From positions 124,001 through 188,000 of the forward strand of contig NZ_JAENIJ010000001.1 in assembly GCF_016595435.1 (NCBI RefSeq): a stretch of 64,000 bases of DNA, read 5' to 3'. Under the pieces are notes generated by a model, which saw only the letters and a list, made by a program, of their open reading frames with translations, searched no databases and was not told the DNA's origin. The translations under genes were made by a program, and so were the position numbers. Shown one piece after another: positions 43,628 through 52,672 of the stretch (its first letter is position 1; every line of letters begins with the position of its first letter). The DNA comes from Luteolibacter pohnpeiensis. Lineage in GTDB: Bacteria > Verrucomicrobiota > Verrucomicrobiia > Verrucomicrobiales > Akkermansiaceae.

Positions 43628-44530
43628 TTAGTTCTCTCCCGGTTGTGGAGGTTTGCGCACTAGTCGCAGTTCATTATCCGGTTGGACTTGTCCATCGATT
43701 AGGCGTTGTGTTGCTTTCCAAAGGATGGTGTTCTCATCTTGTGCGAACACTTCTTGGTTGGCGCTGTAGGTTTCTCCATCCGCGGTAGCTCCCTCCGATC
43801 TAACAAGCCATCCAGTTTCGGTGGAGGACCAGCTGCCTTCGATTTCTCCGCCTTCAGAATCAAAAATCCAGTAGACGATGGATCTTTTCGCAGCGTTCCA
43901 CCCGATGCGAATGTTGCTTTCCAATGCCTCTGTGTCAGGAGAACTTGTCAACATGCGGCCGATGATGAATTTTCCTGTTAGATCCCATTCAAAACTGAAC
44001 TCGATTTGCAAGTGATCGGTAGTCATGGCAGTCCAGTCACCCATGAAAGTGGCTGCCACATCAGCGAGCTGCCCGGCGGCATCGGTGATATCTTTTAGAC
44101 TGCGGCTACTTGCAATTTGCCAGGTGCCTTGGGTTCCTTTCGCCAGGACTGCGGTGTAAGCGATGGAACGTGGAGTGGCATCTTCAGCTGGTGGCGTTAA
44201 ATGGACCGTTCCGTCTTCGATCGCTAAGCCAGAACCGACAAGGCGGACTGAGGAAACCTCTATCGCAATCGTGGGGGGAAGTTCAGATGTGAAAATCTCT
44301 TCATAGTGGTGTTTGAGATCTTCACGCCCACTTATGATTTCCTCACCCGATAAATCAATGAGTTCGCCTGATGGGGTGAAAAGATTCGCGATGGATTCAG
44401 CATCTCGATGGTTGTAAGCGATGACGAATGCATTCGCTGTTTTTTTCAGCTCTTCGATGTCTGACTCTTCTTCCTGTGCTGATAGATGGAGGGGAACGAC
44501 CAGAAAAGTGAGTAGTGTTAAAAATTTCAT
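43628..44530 (-). CDS. Exported SnoaL/DUF4440-like protein
   Basis: Protein of 300 aa with a signal peptide (about 1-18, ending SAQ). An NTF2-like domain at about 25-150 (NAFVIAYNHRDAESIANLFTPSGELID) matches the SgcJ/EcaC group. A second, beta-rich domain of unknown type follows. Catalysis is not evident; such folds often bind small hydrophobic ligands. It follows the barrel gene by 21 bases if that gene's C-terminal extension is counted. Confidence 0.72.
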   Translation of the reverse strand: MKFLTLLTFLVVPLHLSAQEEESDIEELKKTANAFVIAYNHRDAESIANLFTPSGELIDLSGEEIISGREDLKHHYEEIFTSELPPTIAIEVSSVRLVGSGLAIEDGTVHLTPPAEDATPRSIAYTAVLAKGTQGTWQIASSRSLKDITDAAGQLADVAATFMGDWTAMTTDHLQIEFSFEWDLTGKFIIGRMLTSSPDTEALESNIRIGWNAAKRSIVYWIFDSEGGEIEGSWSSTETGWLVRSEGATADGETYSANQEVFAQDENTILWKATQRLIDGQVQPDNELRLVRKPPQPGEN

Positions 44531-44551
44531 CTGGTCGTTCCGTTTGGGGTT

Positions 44552-44626
44552 CTAAAACTGATAAACAAGTTTCACCCAGATGTAATCGCCTTCCAGGCGC
44601 CGAGTGGTATCGATTTCAGGTAGCTA
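44552..44626 (-). pseudogene. In-frame amber codon and orphaned C-terminal barrel strand
   Basis: The barrel gene is stopped by TAG at 44626-44624, but the same frame continues without another stop for 23 codons to TAG at 44554-44552. It encodes LPEIDTTRRLEGDYIWVKLVYQF. That ends in an aromatic residue like the closing beta strand of outer-membrane proteins. A single G-to-A change of a Trp codon (TGG) would create the amber. Either the gene was recently damaged, or the codon is read through. Confidence 0.65.
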
Positions 44627-45490
44627 CCGGATTTCTCCAACAAAGTTGGATTCGGCGCGTGGAAATAGGAATGTTAGAACGGGACCTATTCCAATCGTCC
44701 GCCCTTCAAAATCTCCTAAATTCGCCCCACCGCCGCTATCACCCGTGATTTGTTGGTAATAGAAGGCATTGAAACCTACACCTAACAGACCAGAACCCGC
44801 AGTGTATAGCTTCTGGACGCTGAACTCATTATGCCAAACCGTCCCGCTCTTGTAATCGGTATCTTTGTTTTCAGTATTGATAGAGAATCCAGTATGGAAG
44901 GAGGAATTCACTAGCGATTGGCTGCCACTATAGGATATGCCGACGGTAGGATCAAAGGTCCAATGATTCCTGCCTGGGTTGGCGAGTCGGCCTTTCTCAT
45001 ACTCTCCTGTGGGTGTGTAGATCGGCAAAGCTGCATTGTATTGCCATTCTCCACATTTCCAGCCCATCAGAAGCGGGAGGACAGCGATGTCGCCGAGTCC
45101 GCTTTCATGATCATGGATGTGAGTATTCAAAGAACCTAACGACAAGCTGGCATCTGCTTCCATCCATACCCAAGGGACGAACATACCAATGCTGTACCAG
45201 GCACCAGCAATCTGATTTTCGAATGTATGAAAACCGCCCAGTAGAAGGGCATCACTGGTGGCATCCAAATTTCCTACGAGTAGTCCACCAATGGGGATGG
45301 CCCGAGAGGCGGAGGCATCTCCCTGATAGTGGAGCCAGCTCACCTCTGTAATCCAACCTGGTGTCGTAGGTGGTAGGTCGATAAGGGTCGACATGGATCC
45401 TGGAATGTAGTGACCAGCACCACCTTCCTCGGCTTGCAACATACCGAGGCAGGTAGCCCCCATGATGGCATATGTGATTCGGTATTTCAT
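44624..45490 (-). CDS. Outer-membrane beta-barrel protein (phenol-degradation transporter type), prematurely stopped
   Basis: Protein of 288 aa with a signal peptide (about 1-20, ending LQA) and alternating beta segments typical of the MetA/SphA outer-membrane family (GGAGHYIPGSMSTLIDLPPTTPGW near the start; GDIAVLPLLMGWK; PIYTPTGEYEKGRLANPGRNHWTFDP). These barrels sit beside aromatic-compound or lipid-handling genes and may admit hydrophobic substrates. As read, the last strand is missing because of an in-frame TAG (see the adjacent feature). Its own promoter seems to lie upstream. Confidence 0.75.
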   Translation of the reverse strand: MKYRITYAIMGATCLGMLQAEEGGAGHYIPGSMSTLIDLPPTTPGWITEVSWLHYQGDASASRAIPIGGLLVGNLDATSDALLLGGFHTFENQIAGAWYSIGMFVPWVWMEADASLSLGSLNTHIHDHESGLGDIAVLPLLMGWKCGEWQYNAALPIYTPTGEYEKGRLANPGRNHWTFDPTVGISYSGSQSLVNSSFHTGFSINTENKDTDYKSGTVWHNEFSVQKLYTAGSGLLGVGFNAFYYQQITGDSGGGANLGDFEGRTIGIGPVLTFLFPRAESNFVGEIR

Positions 45491-45545
45491 GCTTAGTCTG
45501 TTTTAATACAGCATCAATATGGTGGTCCTCTTGGCGATTTGATTT

Positions 45546-45575
45546 CTCATAGGTTTTATGATTTTTTTCAGTCAA
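45546..45575 (-). promoter_or_regulatory. Possible internal promoter before the second barrel gene
   Basis: On the minus strand TTGACT (45575-45570) and TATGAG (45551-45546) are separated by 18 bases, in the 103-base gap after the FGE gene. This is one of the longer gaps of the cluster, so a second transcript start here is plausible. Confidence 0.4.
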
Positions 45576-45593
45576 TGGGTATAGAGCTTTGGT

Positions 45594-46646
45594 TCAATTG
45601 GCAGGCGTCATCGCGCAACGGAAACCGATATGACTTGTTCCGGTATCGGGTGGTGTGCCCCTACGGGCTGAAGGACGGTAGCTCTCGCAGTAATCAACGT
45701 GGCAGAGAAATGATCCGCCTTTTGTGACGCGTTCTTCTTGATAAGAGTTGACCAGAGAAAGACTTTGGCTGGGTCCTTCCGGATTATGACACGAAGGCAT
45801 CATCGCCATTCGCGCATTCGTATCCGGGCGATACCAATCACTCACCCAGTTCCATACATTGCCAGACATGTCATAAAGACCATAGCCATTCGGGGGGAAT
45901 GATTTTACTGGTGACGTTCCGATGAACCCATCTTCTTTGGTATTGAGATACGGAAATTTCCCTGTCCAGACGTTCGCCATAAATTTTCCTTCCGGCCGGA
46001 ATTCATTGCCCCATGCATAGCGTGCTTCTTCAAGACCACCACGTGCAGCGAATTCCCATTCGGCTTCGGTCGGAAGCCGTTTGCCTGCCCATTTGGCATA
46101 AGCGGCAGCATCATCCCAGGAAACTTGAACCACGGGATGATTCCATCTTCCATCCAGGTTACTCTTGGGGCCTTCTGGGTGCTTCCAATCCGCGCCATGA
46201 ATCCATGTCCACCATCCACTCATATCCTTCAGATCGACCGGGCCATCCGGTGGTGTGAAAACCAACGAGCCAGGCATCAGTTGTTCCTGTGGTGGTTTCG
46301 GAGTTCCGGGTGGTACTTGGGTTTTTAATAACTCCCAATCCACAGGTCGTTCTGCAGTGGTTTTGTATCCGGTTGCGTCGACAAACTTCTTGAACTCCGA
46401 ATTGGTGACATCATGTTCGTCGATCCAATATCCATCGACCGATGCCTTGTGTACTGGCTTTTCATCGGGCCGGACCCCTTCTTGGTCGCTCCCCATGGTA
46501 AACTCGCCACCTTTGATCCATATCATGCCGGGCGGAGATTCATTCTTGTGCTCTGATCTCTTCGGAACGTCTTCGGATGATGGCAGTAGTGAAAAGGGTA
46601 TCGCTAGTGCTAATCCACCTAACACAAATGTTGATATTGTTTTCAT
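45594..46646 (-). CDS. Formylglycine-generating enzyme (sulfatase maturase), exported
   Basis: Protein of 350 aa. An N-terminal hydrophobic signal (about 1-22) is followed by a full FGE-sulfatase domain: GGEFTMGSD, then KRLPTEAEWEFAARGG, GLYDMSGNVWNWVSDW and GGSFLCHVDYCESYRPSARRG. C315 and C320 match the copper-binding cysteine pair of true FGE (human SUMF1 has CHRSYC), so it is an active maturase rather than a generic relative. It should turn the cysteine of the neighbouring sulfatase into formylglycine using oxygen. It sits ten bases after batD. Confidence 0.9.
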   Translation of the reverse strand: MKTISTFVLGGLALAIPFSLLPSSEDVPKRSEHKNESPPGMIWIKGGEFTMGSDQEGVRPDEKPVHKASVDGYWIDEHDVTNSEFKKFVDATGYKTTAERPVDWELLKTQVPPGTPKPPQEQLMPGSLVFTPPDGPVDLKDMSGWWTWIHGADWKHPEGPKSNLDGRWNHPVVQVSWDDAAAYAKWAGKRLPTEAEWEFAARGGLEEARYAWGNEFRPEGKFMANVWTGKFPYLNTKEDGFIGTSPVKSFPPNGYGLYDMSGNVWNWVSDWYRPDTNARMAMMPSCHNPEGPSQSLSLVNSYQEERVTKGGSFLCHVDYCESYRPSARRGTPPDTGTSHIGFRCAMTPAN

Positions 46647-46655
46647 GTTTTCGAT

Positions 46656-47870
46656 TCATTGGGTGTTGAGTTTCGGAAGTGCGACTGGAAATTTGCTTGA
46701 GCGGTGTGATGGCATCGAGATCGAGATGAGTTCGGCCATGGCCGTGCCTGACCATGGTTTAGTGGTGGTATTACGGCCGTATTTCCTCCGCTGGAGCTCC
46801 TTGATTTCATGAAGCAATCGAGGGCCAGGAACGAAGTCTGGGTGAAGATGCTGAAATTTACCCCAGTATTTCAGGCTTTGATCGACACGGTTCTTACGAC
46901 AGGAACGAATCAACCGTCGTTTGACTCTCTTGCGGATCGGATAGATAATCTGAAGCGTCGTATGAACGTACTTCGCGAATTGGCTTCGGAATACGATGGT
47001 TGTCGTAATAAGTAGCAATGCAAATAAGAGCCAAGTGCGATGATTGAATGGTCGGGATAAAGTTTTGGATGATGGAGCTGACGCGGTGATGGATATCGAA
47101 GATAGTTTCTTCGATTCCATTTGTAGTGATCCGGGATTCCACCAATGAAACTCAATCCCGGGTAAGGTGTAATCACCAGATTTTTGGATGAGGTAGGTGA
47201 GTGTATCGATGCGTTCGGCTGTGGATTCTCCTCGGACGAATTGATCTTCTACTTTCGGATTTTCGTCGTAGACACGGATCCCATCGGGCGCAGTTAATGG
47301 GATAGGCATCAAAGCCATGGCTGTCATCTTCGAGGCACGCTGGGTGATGATGCGCTTCAAGATGTCACCGCTTTTCAGTGGTCCCTTTGGCTTCTCCCAC
47401 CTTTCTTCGATGATCAGAGAATCCGTAGTTATGATGGAATCGAAGTTTGCGCTGTTAGGTGGGCGCTGTATTTTTAAGCTTAACGATTCGGTTTCCTGGG
47501 AGGTGTCTAGAATTGGGCCCGTATACCCGTTTTGATGACTGAAACGTGCTCTGATTGGTGGTATTTCAAGCGAACCATTTTCCTGCCACAAAAGTAGAAA
47601 TGAATGGCGTTGGACGAAAACTTCTGTGCCATTTTGATTTTCCGAACCCAACACTGGACTTCCTGTGGGAAGAATAATCGTGTTGGATACTTCGGGTAGA
47701 TCAAATACTGGTGTCCCTTTGAAATTGCCTGGCGCACGTAGTTCAATCGCGAATGGGATGCATTGTCCGGTCCATGCGGTCGACTGATTGCACACGATCC
47801 GAGCCCCAATCAGATTCTCAGCGTAGCACTTGCATGCGAAAAAAATGAACATCGAGACGAGAGGTTTCAC
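46656..47870 (-). CDS. batD: BatD-like oxygen-tolerance protein
   Basis: Protein of 404 aa starting with GTG. A signal peptide, several beta-sandwich segments (ARIVCNQSTAWTGQCIPFAIEL; VEDQFVRGESTAERIDTLTYLIQKSGDYTLPGIEFHWWNP) and a membrane segment at about 285-305 are followed by a basic cytoplasmic tail. This is the BatD (PF13584) layout. Bat proteins act with MoxR in envelope integrity and oxidative-stress resistance. The start overlaps the TPR gene stop as GTGA. Confidence 0.82.
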   Translation of the reverse strand: MKPLVSMFIFFACKCYAENLIGARIVCNQSTAWTGQCIPFAIELRAPGNFKGTPVFDLPEVSNTIILPTGSPVLGSENQNGTEVFVQRHSFLLLWQENGSLEIPPIRARFSHQNGYTGPILDTSQETESLSLKIQRPPNSANFDSIITTDSLIIEERWEKPKGPLKSGDILKRIITQRASKMTAMALMPIPLTAPDGIRVYDENPKVEDQFVRGESTAERIDTLTYLIQKSGDYTLPGIEFHWWNPGSLQMESKKLSSISITASAPSSKTLSRPFNHRTWLLFALLLITTTIVFRSQFAKYVHTTLQIIYPIRKRVKRRLIRSCRKNRVDQSLKYWGKFQHLHPDFVPGPRLLHEIKELQRRKYGRNTTTKPWSGTAMAELISISMPSHRSSKFPVALPKLNTQ

Positions 47871-48445
47871 GGCGATCCCTCCGTTTTGATTGCCAGCTGA
47901 TAGGCGAATTTAGCTTTAAGGAAGTCGCCCGGTTTGGTCTGAACTCGCCGCAACCACAATGCTTGTGCCGATTCCGGTGTGGACGTCGTAGAATCATCAA
48001 TTTCGCTCTCCTCTCCGGCTTTATGCGATTTATCGTAGACAATTTCATCCGCGCCGACTCTTTGATCTCCCAGATCGCCTCCTGTCTGCTTTAATTGTTC
48101 GTATCTTGCTTCTGCTAAACTTAGGTTTTCTATTGCTTGAATCCAGTTGGGTCTGACTTCAAGGGCGTTGCGGTAACATTGAATTGCATCCTGATATCGA
48201 CCTAACAGGACGAAGCAGTTCCCGCGATTGTATTCAGATTCTGGAGTGTGAAATGGTGAATAGAAGGATTCAGCCTGCTCGAAATCGCCAGCTCGATAAT
48301 GAGCTGCTGCCTTCCAATTGGAGTTTTGGAATTCCTCAGCTGCTTGTTGAAACATGCGATTCTTATAATGCATGGTTGCGAGCTGATCTCGTGTGAGCCA
48401 GAGCGTAGACCAGCTAAAAGCCATCCATAGAAGCCCTGCTTTCAT
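47867..48445 (-). CDS. TPR protein of the Bat operon (BatC-like)
   Basis: Protein of 192 aa from ATG 48445: an N-terminal hydrophobic signal or anchor, then TPR units (AAHYRAGDFEQAESFYSPFHTPESEYNRGNCFVLLGRYQDAIQCYRNALEVRP) and an acidic linker. TPR proteins follow the VWA genes in standard Bat operons. Its start overlaps the BatB stop (ATGA) and its stop overlaps the BatD start. Confidence 0.8.
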   Translation of the reverse strand: MKAGLLWMAFSWSTLWLTRDQLATMHYKNRMFQQAAEEFQNSNWKAAAHYRAGDFEQAESFYSPFHTPESEYNRGNCFVLLGRYQDAIQCYRNALEVRPNWIQAIENLSLAEARYEQLKQTGGDLGDQRVGADEIVYDKSHKAGEESEIDDSTTSTPESAQALWLRRVQTKPGDFLKAKFAYQLAIKTEGSP

Positions 48446-49344
48446 TCGGTAATTTGAGCTGAGGTTTCTCGTCGGAAGGGGAGCAAGGCGAATGCACAAA
48501 TTATTGGAGTCAGATAATACCCGGCTTCTTGCCATTGCTCTTTGTTCTGCTCTACGTCTGCGATCGTGGCATGCTTCGATGACTTGATGATTTGTTCGAT
48601 GTCAGCGTCATCGCTGCTCATCTCAAACAAATCCGCATGGATCGATTTTCTCAGAGAATAGAATGACTCGGATAAAGTAGATGTTACTGCCAGGATCTGT
48701 GTTTTAGGAGAGCCTGCTTTCTCAAATGCCTTCGCGGCTAATCCATCATCTTGATTCAAACCATCTGAGAGAATCAGAAGCGTTCCTCCTGGTGAAATTT
48801 CTCCTGCGAGAGTTATGGCGAGATCCAGCCGGTCCCCCGCTGATGGGAGAATGTCTGGCGATATTTCTGCTGCCATCTCCGCGACCACGGAAGTGTCTTT
48901 AGTCGGTGGCAGAACGAGGTGAGCGCTGCCAGCGTAAACGATCAAGCCCAACGGCTGTCCTTTCCTGGCTCTTGCGAGATCTTTGATTTTCAGCTTAGCG
49001 CGTTCGATCCGGCAAGGTGCTGGGTCTGCCACCTCCATGGAGCGATCTGCTTTGAGGAGGATCATCAATGGGCTCTCATCGCCTGCAAATGAATCTGGTT
49101 TTTTCTTCCATGTTGGCCCTGCGATGGCGGAGATGGTCATAAACCAGAAAGCCAGAAGTGGCCAATTTAGCGAACGCCGTGAATTTCTGGGATAGGTAAG
49201 AGCTGCAAGTAACTCGGAATCCATTTGCCTTCGCCAACCCTCCAGTGGATCGGTCTTGATTCTCCAAAACCACCAGATTGTTAGACATATTGGCAATAGC
49301 CAGAATGCTTCCGGTCGCAGGAAATGGAAGTTCACAATTGTCAT
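48442..49344 (-). CDS. BatB-like von Willebrand A protein with degenerate MIDAS
   Basis: Protein of 300 aa with a membrane segment at the N-terminus (about 14-28), another at about 60-77, a VWA-like domain (about 90-250) and a C-terminal membrane segment. In the place of the metal-site motif DxSxS it reads K98-A-D100-R-S102 (LLKADRSMEVAD). The first Asp is a Lys and the first Ser an Asp, so metal-dependent binding is probably lost. It forms part of the MoxR-Bat module and overlaps both neighbours by four bases. Confidence 0.8.
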   Translation of the reverse strand: MTIVNFHFLRPEAFWLLPICLTIWWFWRIKTDPLEGWRRQMDSELLAALTYPRNSRRSLNWPLLAFWFMTISAIAGPTWKKKPDSFAGDESPLMILLKADRSMEVADPAPCRIERAKLKIKDLARARKGQPLGLIVYAGSAHLVLPPTKDTSVVAEMAAEISPDILPSAGDRLDLAITLAGEISPGGTLLILSDGLNQDDGLAAKAFEKAGSPKTQILAVTSTLSESFYSLRKSIHADLFEMSSDDADIEQIIKSSKHATIADVEQNKEQWQEAGYYLTPIICAFALLPFRRETSAQITE

Positions 49345-50360
49345 GGAGTTGTGAGCAATTGGCCTGTTCGTGGATCGACACGGAGCGATCGATGAATTTG
49401 TACAGGTTCTCGACGAAATCTAGTTATCCTCCACTTTGAACCCAATGATATGCATATCAAAAGTGATAGAGGCAGATGGAATAGATCAAGCTTGGGACGA
49501 TGGCTTACCGTTCTTATTTTTCGGGTCTCGACCTGATCCAATTCATGGTAAATTCCTTCGAGTTCCTCTCGGTTTGCAGCGAAGTAAAATTGGCCGTTTG
49601 TATTTTGTGCAACTTGTTCGAGTGAATCGAGATCAAGTTTGTCTTCCTCAACAGTGCCAGGGTCTCCGATCGCTACGGTGTGAATCCGAATGTCTCGCTG
49701 TGCTGCAATCCTTGCAGCTTCGATTGGAGGAACCTGGCTTTTTGTATCGTTCCCGTCGGTGAGTGCGATGATGGTTTTCGCAGGCGCATTCGATTCGTCA
49801 AAAAGATGGATTCCAAGTCCGATTGCATCGCCTAACGCGGTCCTTGGACCAGCCATGCCCACCGCAGACTCATCCAGTAAACGGCGTGATAAAGCCAAGT
49901 CAGTGCTGAATGGAGCTTGCAGAAACGGTGAATCGCCAAAAACGACGAGTCCAACTCGGTCACCTTTTCGCTTTATTACGAAATCGCCGACGATTTCTTT
50001 GACGGCGCTAAGTCGATCAACCTTCTCACCGGAAGCGTTGTTAAAATCCTCCTGGTCCATCGATCCTGATAGATCGACAAGCAGGAGTAGGTCCCGTGTG
50101 GGAATGATTTTTTCGACGGGGTCTCCTATCCATTGTGGGCGACAAAGTGCTGCCACGGCACAGACCCATATCAAAATGGGAGTAAGCCACTTGAATTGGC
50201 TTTTGACTTGTTGAGTTGGATTTGAAGCCATGGCCTGCTGAAGCCGTGCACCGAACGGCACCCAAACGGCTTGAGCCTTGTTAGAACTGGCTGGTAGGAG
50301 CCGAACCAAATAAGGAAGTGGCAGAAAAAACCAAAGCCAAGGGTGAGCAAAGATCAACAT
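49341..50360 (-). CDS. BatA-like von Willebrand A protein with intact MIDAS
   Basis: Protein of 339 aa from ATG 50360 (an ATG eight codons upstream is possible). Two N-terminal membrane segments, a VWA domain with the intact DLSGSM motif (D96-x-S98-x-S100) and ALTDGND, and a C-terminal membrane segment. BatA proteins bind partners through the metal site in the periplasm or cytoplasm and work with the AAA ATPase MoxR. The start overlaps the DUF4381 gene by seven bases. Confidence 0.85.
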   Translation of the reverse strand: MLIFAHPWLWFFLPLPYLVRLLPASSNKAQAVWVPFGARLQQAMASNPTQQVKSQFKWLTPILIWVCAVAALCRPQWIGDPVEKIIPTRDLLLLVDLSGSMDQEDFNNASGEKVDRLSAVKEIVGDFVIKRKGDRVGLVVFGDSPFLQAPFSTDLALSRRLLDESAVGMAGPRTALGDAIGLGIHLFDESNAPAKTIIALTDGNDTKSQVPPIEAARIAAQRDIRIHTVAIGDPGTVEEDKLDLDSLEQVAQNTNGQFYFAANREELEGIYHELDQVETRKIRTVSHRPKLDLFHLPLSLLICISLGSKWRITRFRREPVQIHRSLRVDPRTGQLLTTP

Positions 50361-50806
50361 GGCGTGCGATGGGTATGAATCCATTCGATCGCAAAATCGC
50401 GTAGAATGCTGACCTCGGAAAGCGCGATGGATCGTTGGTAAAGATCAGTGCCGAGGATTTTCTGAACTCTAGGTGGAACTGAAATCGATGTTTGTGCCGC
50501 TAGCCAGTCGACCCATTGGTCGTTGTAGACTGTTGCAAGAGTCGTGCGCGGTGCTATCGCAAGTGCGGTCCTTCGCAAGATGCAGGCGATGGTATTTGCT
50601 GATTCACTTATCTTGATCTGGCGAATGGCTTCCCGGCGATATGCGGAAGATTTCCAATGCCTGTATTTCTTTAAAAGAAAATAGATGCCAATGATCAGGA
50701 CGACCAATGCAAGCATAAGCCAGCCTGGTGCGAGTGGCCACCAGCCGACGGGTGGTGGCTCAACGATATCGTGCAATCGATCAAGGCTGGTGGTACGATC
50801 AGACAT
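50354..50806 (-). CDS. DUF4381 membrane protein
   Basis: Protein of 150 aa: a short head with EPPPVGWWPLAPGW, one membrane segment (about 28-46) and a helical cytoplasmic domain with YNDQWVDWLAAQ. This is the DUF4381 family, which sits between DUF58 and the first VWA gene in MoxR operons. Its role is unknown. It overlaps the DUF58 gene by eight bases. Confidence 0.82.
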   Translation of the reverse strand: MSDRTTSLDRLHDIVEPPPVGWWPLAPGWLMLALVVLIIGIYFLLKKYRHWKSSAYRREAIRQIKISESANTIACILRRTALAIAPRTTLATVYNDQWVDWLAAQTSISVPPRVQKILGTDLYQRSIALSEVSILRDFAIEWIHTHRTPC

Positions 50807-51713
50807 GGCTTCTTAAAGATTCTCTCAATTGATCGATTACGGGTTCGGATGTGCTGATTGGAAAAATCGGGATGCGTAGACCTCGGAAAATTCTGGTCCA
50901 TTTCTCAGCCAGTTGCTGAAAGGATCTCTGGAAGTTTTGTTGAAATGACCGCTCTTGAGGGATTTGCCACAGATGCCCATTCTGAGTAGCGCGCATTCCT
51001 GAGCTGCCTTTTATTTGGGCTCCTAGCGGATCGTATACCGCAGCGATGATCAGATCGTTATGAGCATTCAGATTGATGGTGAGTTGATGGGTTAGATCAT
51101 CCGCTCCTTCCAAATCTGAAATGAGAATGATTAGATAATCGTGATGTGCAATTTGGAGAACCGATTGCAGCACGGAATTCAGAGAGATTGTGGTTTCTGG
51201 TTCCCGTCTATCCGTTAGATCTTGATTGTATCGAACGATTTGCTGGAACAGACGCATCGCCTGGGAATGGCCGTGATTCGGGCGAATGGTTGTGATTTCC
51301 GAATCATTGAAAATCAAACCACCAATTCGTTCTCCCGCCTGAATGGCTCGCCATGCGACGAGTGCTGCCAATTCTGCTGCAGCGACCGACTTCATGGCAC
51401 GGCGGCTCCCGAAGAACATGGTGGCGCGCTGATCGACTATCACAAGGACAGGGCGTTCACGCTCTTCAGTGTAAACGCGGACATGAGGCGAGCGCAATCT
51501 GGCTGTCGCCCGCCAATCGATGCTTCGAACATCGTCACCTGGATGGTATAGGCGAAGCTCCTCAAAAGTAAGTCCTCGACCTCGCAAGCGTGAAGCGTGG
51601 CGTCCCGATAGAATCGAGTTCGCGGGCTGATTTTTCGTGAATGAAAATCCATGAGCATCTGCTTTCAGCCCAAGCAGATGGTTGAGAGTTATAGTTACAA
51701 GTGCTTTGCTCAT
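50799..51713 (-). CDS. DUF58 protein (VWA-like) of the MoxR operon
   Basis: Protein of 304 aa without membrane segments. It has the DUF58 signature RGLTFEELRLYHPGDDVRSIDWRATAR followed by a VWA-like core (VLVIVDQRATMFFGS). DUF58 proteins accompany MoxR ATPases and are thought to present substrates to them. It starts two bases after the moxR stop. Confidence 0.88.
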   Translation of the reverse strand: MSKALVTITLNHLLGLKADAHGFSFTKNQPANSILSGRHASRLRGRGLTFEELRLYHPGDDVRSIDWRATARLRSPHVRVYTEERERPVLVIVDQRATMFFGSRRAMKSVAAAELAALVAWRAIQAGERIGGLIFNDSEITTIRPNHGHSQAMRLFQQIVRYNQDLTDRREPETTISLNSVLQSVLQIAHHDYLIILISDLEGADDLTHQLTINLNAHNDLIIAAVYDPLGAQIKGSSGMRATQNGHLWQIPQERSFQQNFQRSFQQLAEKWTRIFRGLRIPIFPISTSEPVIDQLRESLRSHV

Positions 51714-51715
51714 GA

Positions 51716-52672
51716 CTAGAGGGCAATGACATGCTGCAAAAGTTCATCGATTACCGCAGTGCGGGATCTCCCCTCTGCTTCAGCTTCGTAGGAAAGGTGA
51801 ATCCGGTGGGACAAACACGCAGGGGCGACTGCACGAATATCATCGGGACTGACGAAATCTTGATCATGAAGCCATGCGTGGGCACGTGCGGCAGCATCGA
51901 GTGCAAGCGTTCCTCTGGGGCTTGCACCCAGGCGTATCCACCTACCGAGATCTTTGTTGATTTTTGATGGCTCTCGAGTCGCAAGTACCAGATCGACCAT
52001 GTAGGTTTCGGCAGCTTCCGCTACATGAACGGCGTTCACCTCATCGCGCGCGCTGAATGCCAAATCCTGACTGATTGGAGCGATGGGAGGTGGACTGGTC
52101 GTGGTTTCACTTCGGATAAGCCTTAAGATCGAGGCTTCGTTTTCAGCATCAGGGTAAGGGACATTCACATATAACATGAAGCGGTCCATTTGTGCCTCTG
52201 GCAGCGGATACGTGCCTTCCTGCTCGATCGGATTTTGAGTTGCCATGACCAAGAATAATTTCGGTAGTGAATGGGTTTTCCCCGAGACCGTCACCTGGCG
52301 TTCCTCCATCGCTTCTAGCAAAGCAGACTGTACCTTCGCGGGAGCGCGGTTGATTTCATCAGCAAGTATCAAATTGGAGAAAATCGGACCTTGCTGGAAT
52401 TCGAATGAAGCAGTGGGTTCACGATAGATATCCGATCCTGTGACATCTGAAGGAAGCAAATCAGGGGTAAATTGAATTCGCCCGAAACTACTTTCGATCA
52501 GTTTAGAAAGGGTTTTGATGGAGCGAGTTTTTGCCACACCGGGTAGTCCTTCCATGAGCAAATGGCCGTTGGCGAGAAGTGCTATCAGCATGCGCTGAAC
52601 GACCTGCTCTTGTCCAATGATCGCCTTGTTCATTTCGGCTTCGATCATCCGGAATGCCTCACGAGCACTCAT
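51716..52672 (-). CDS. MoxR-family AAA+ ATPase
   Basis: Protein of 318 aa with Walker A GLPGVAKT (42-49), Walker B LILADEINRAP, sensor region MATQNPIEQEGTYPLPEAQMDRF and the C-terminal helical lid. MoxR ATPases act as chaperones for metal insertion or complex assembly and depend on VWA partners, five of which (DUF58, DUF4381, BatA, BatB, BatD) follow. Its start overlaps the HAD gene stop (ATGA). Confidence 0.92.
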   Translation of the reverse strand: MSAREAFRMIEAEMNKAIIGQEQVVQRMLIALLANGHLLMEGLPGVAKTRSIKTLSKLIESSFGRIQFTPDLLPSDVTGSDIYREPTASFEFQQGPIFSNLILADEINRAPAKVQSALLEAMEERQVTVSGKTHSLPKLFLVMATQNPIEQEGTYPLPEAQMDRFMLYVNVPYPDAENEASILRLIRSETTTSPPPIAPISQDLAFSARDEVNAVHVAEAAETYMVDLVLATREPSKINKDLGRWIRLGASPRGTLALDAAARAHAWLHDQDFVSPDDIRAVAPACLSHRIHLSYEAEAEGRSRTAVIDELLQHVIAL

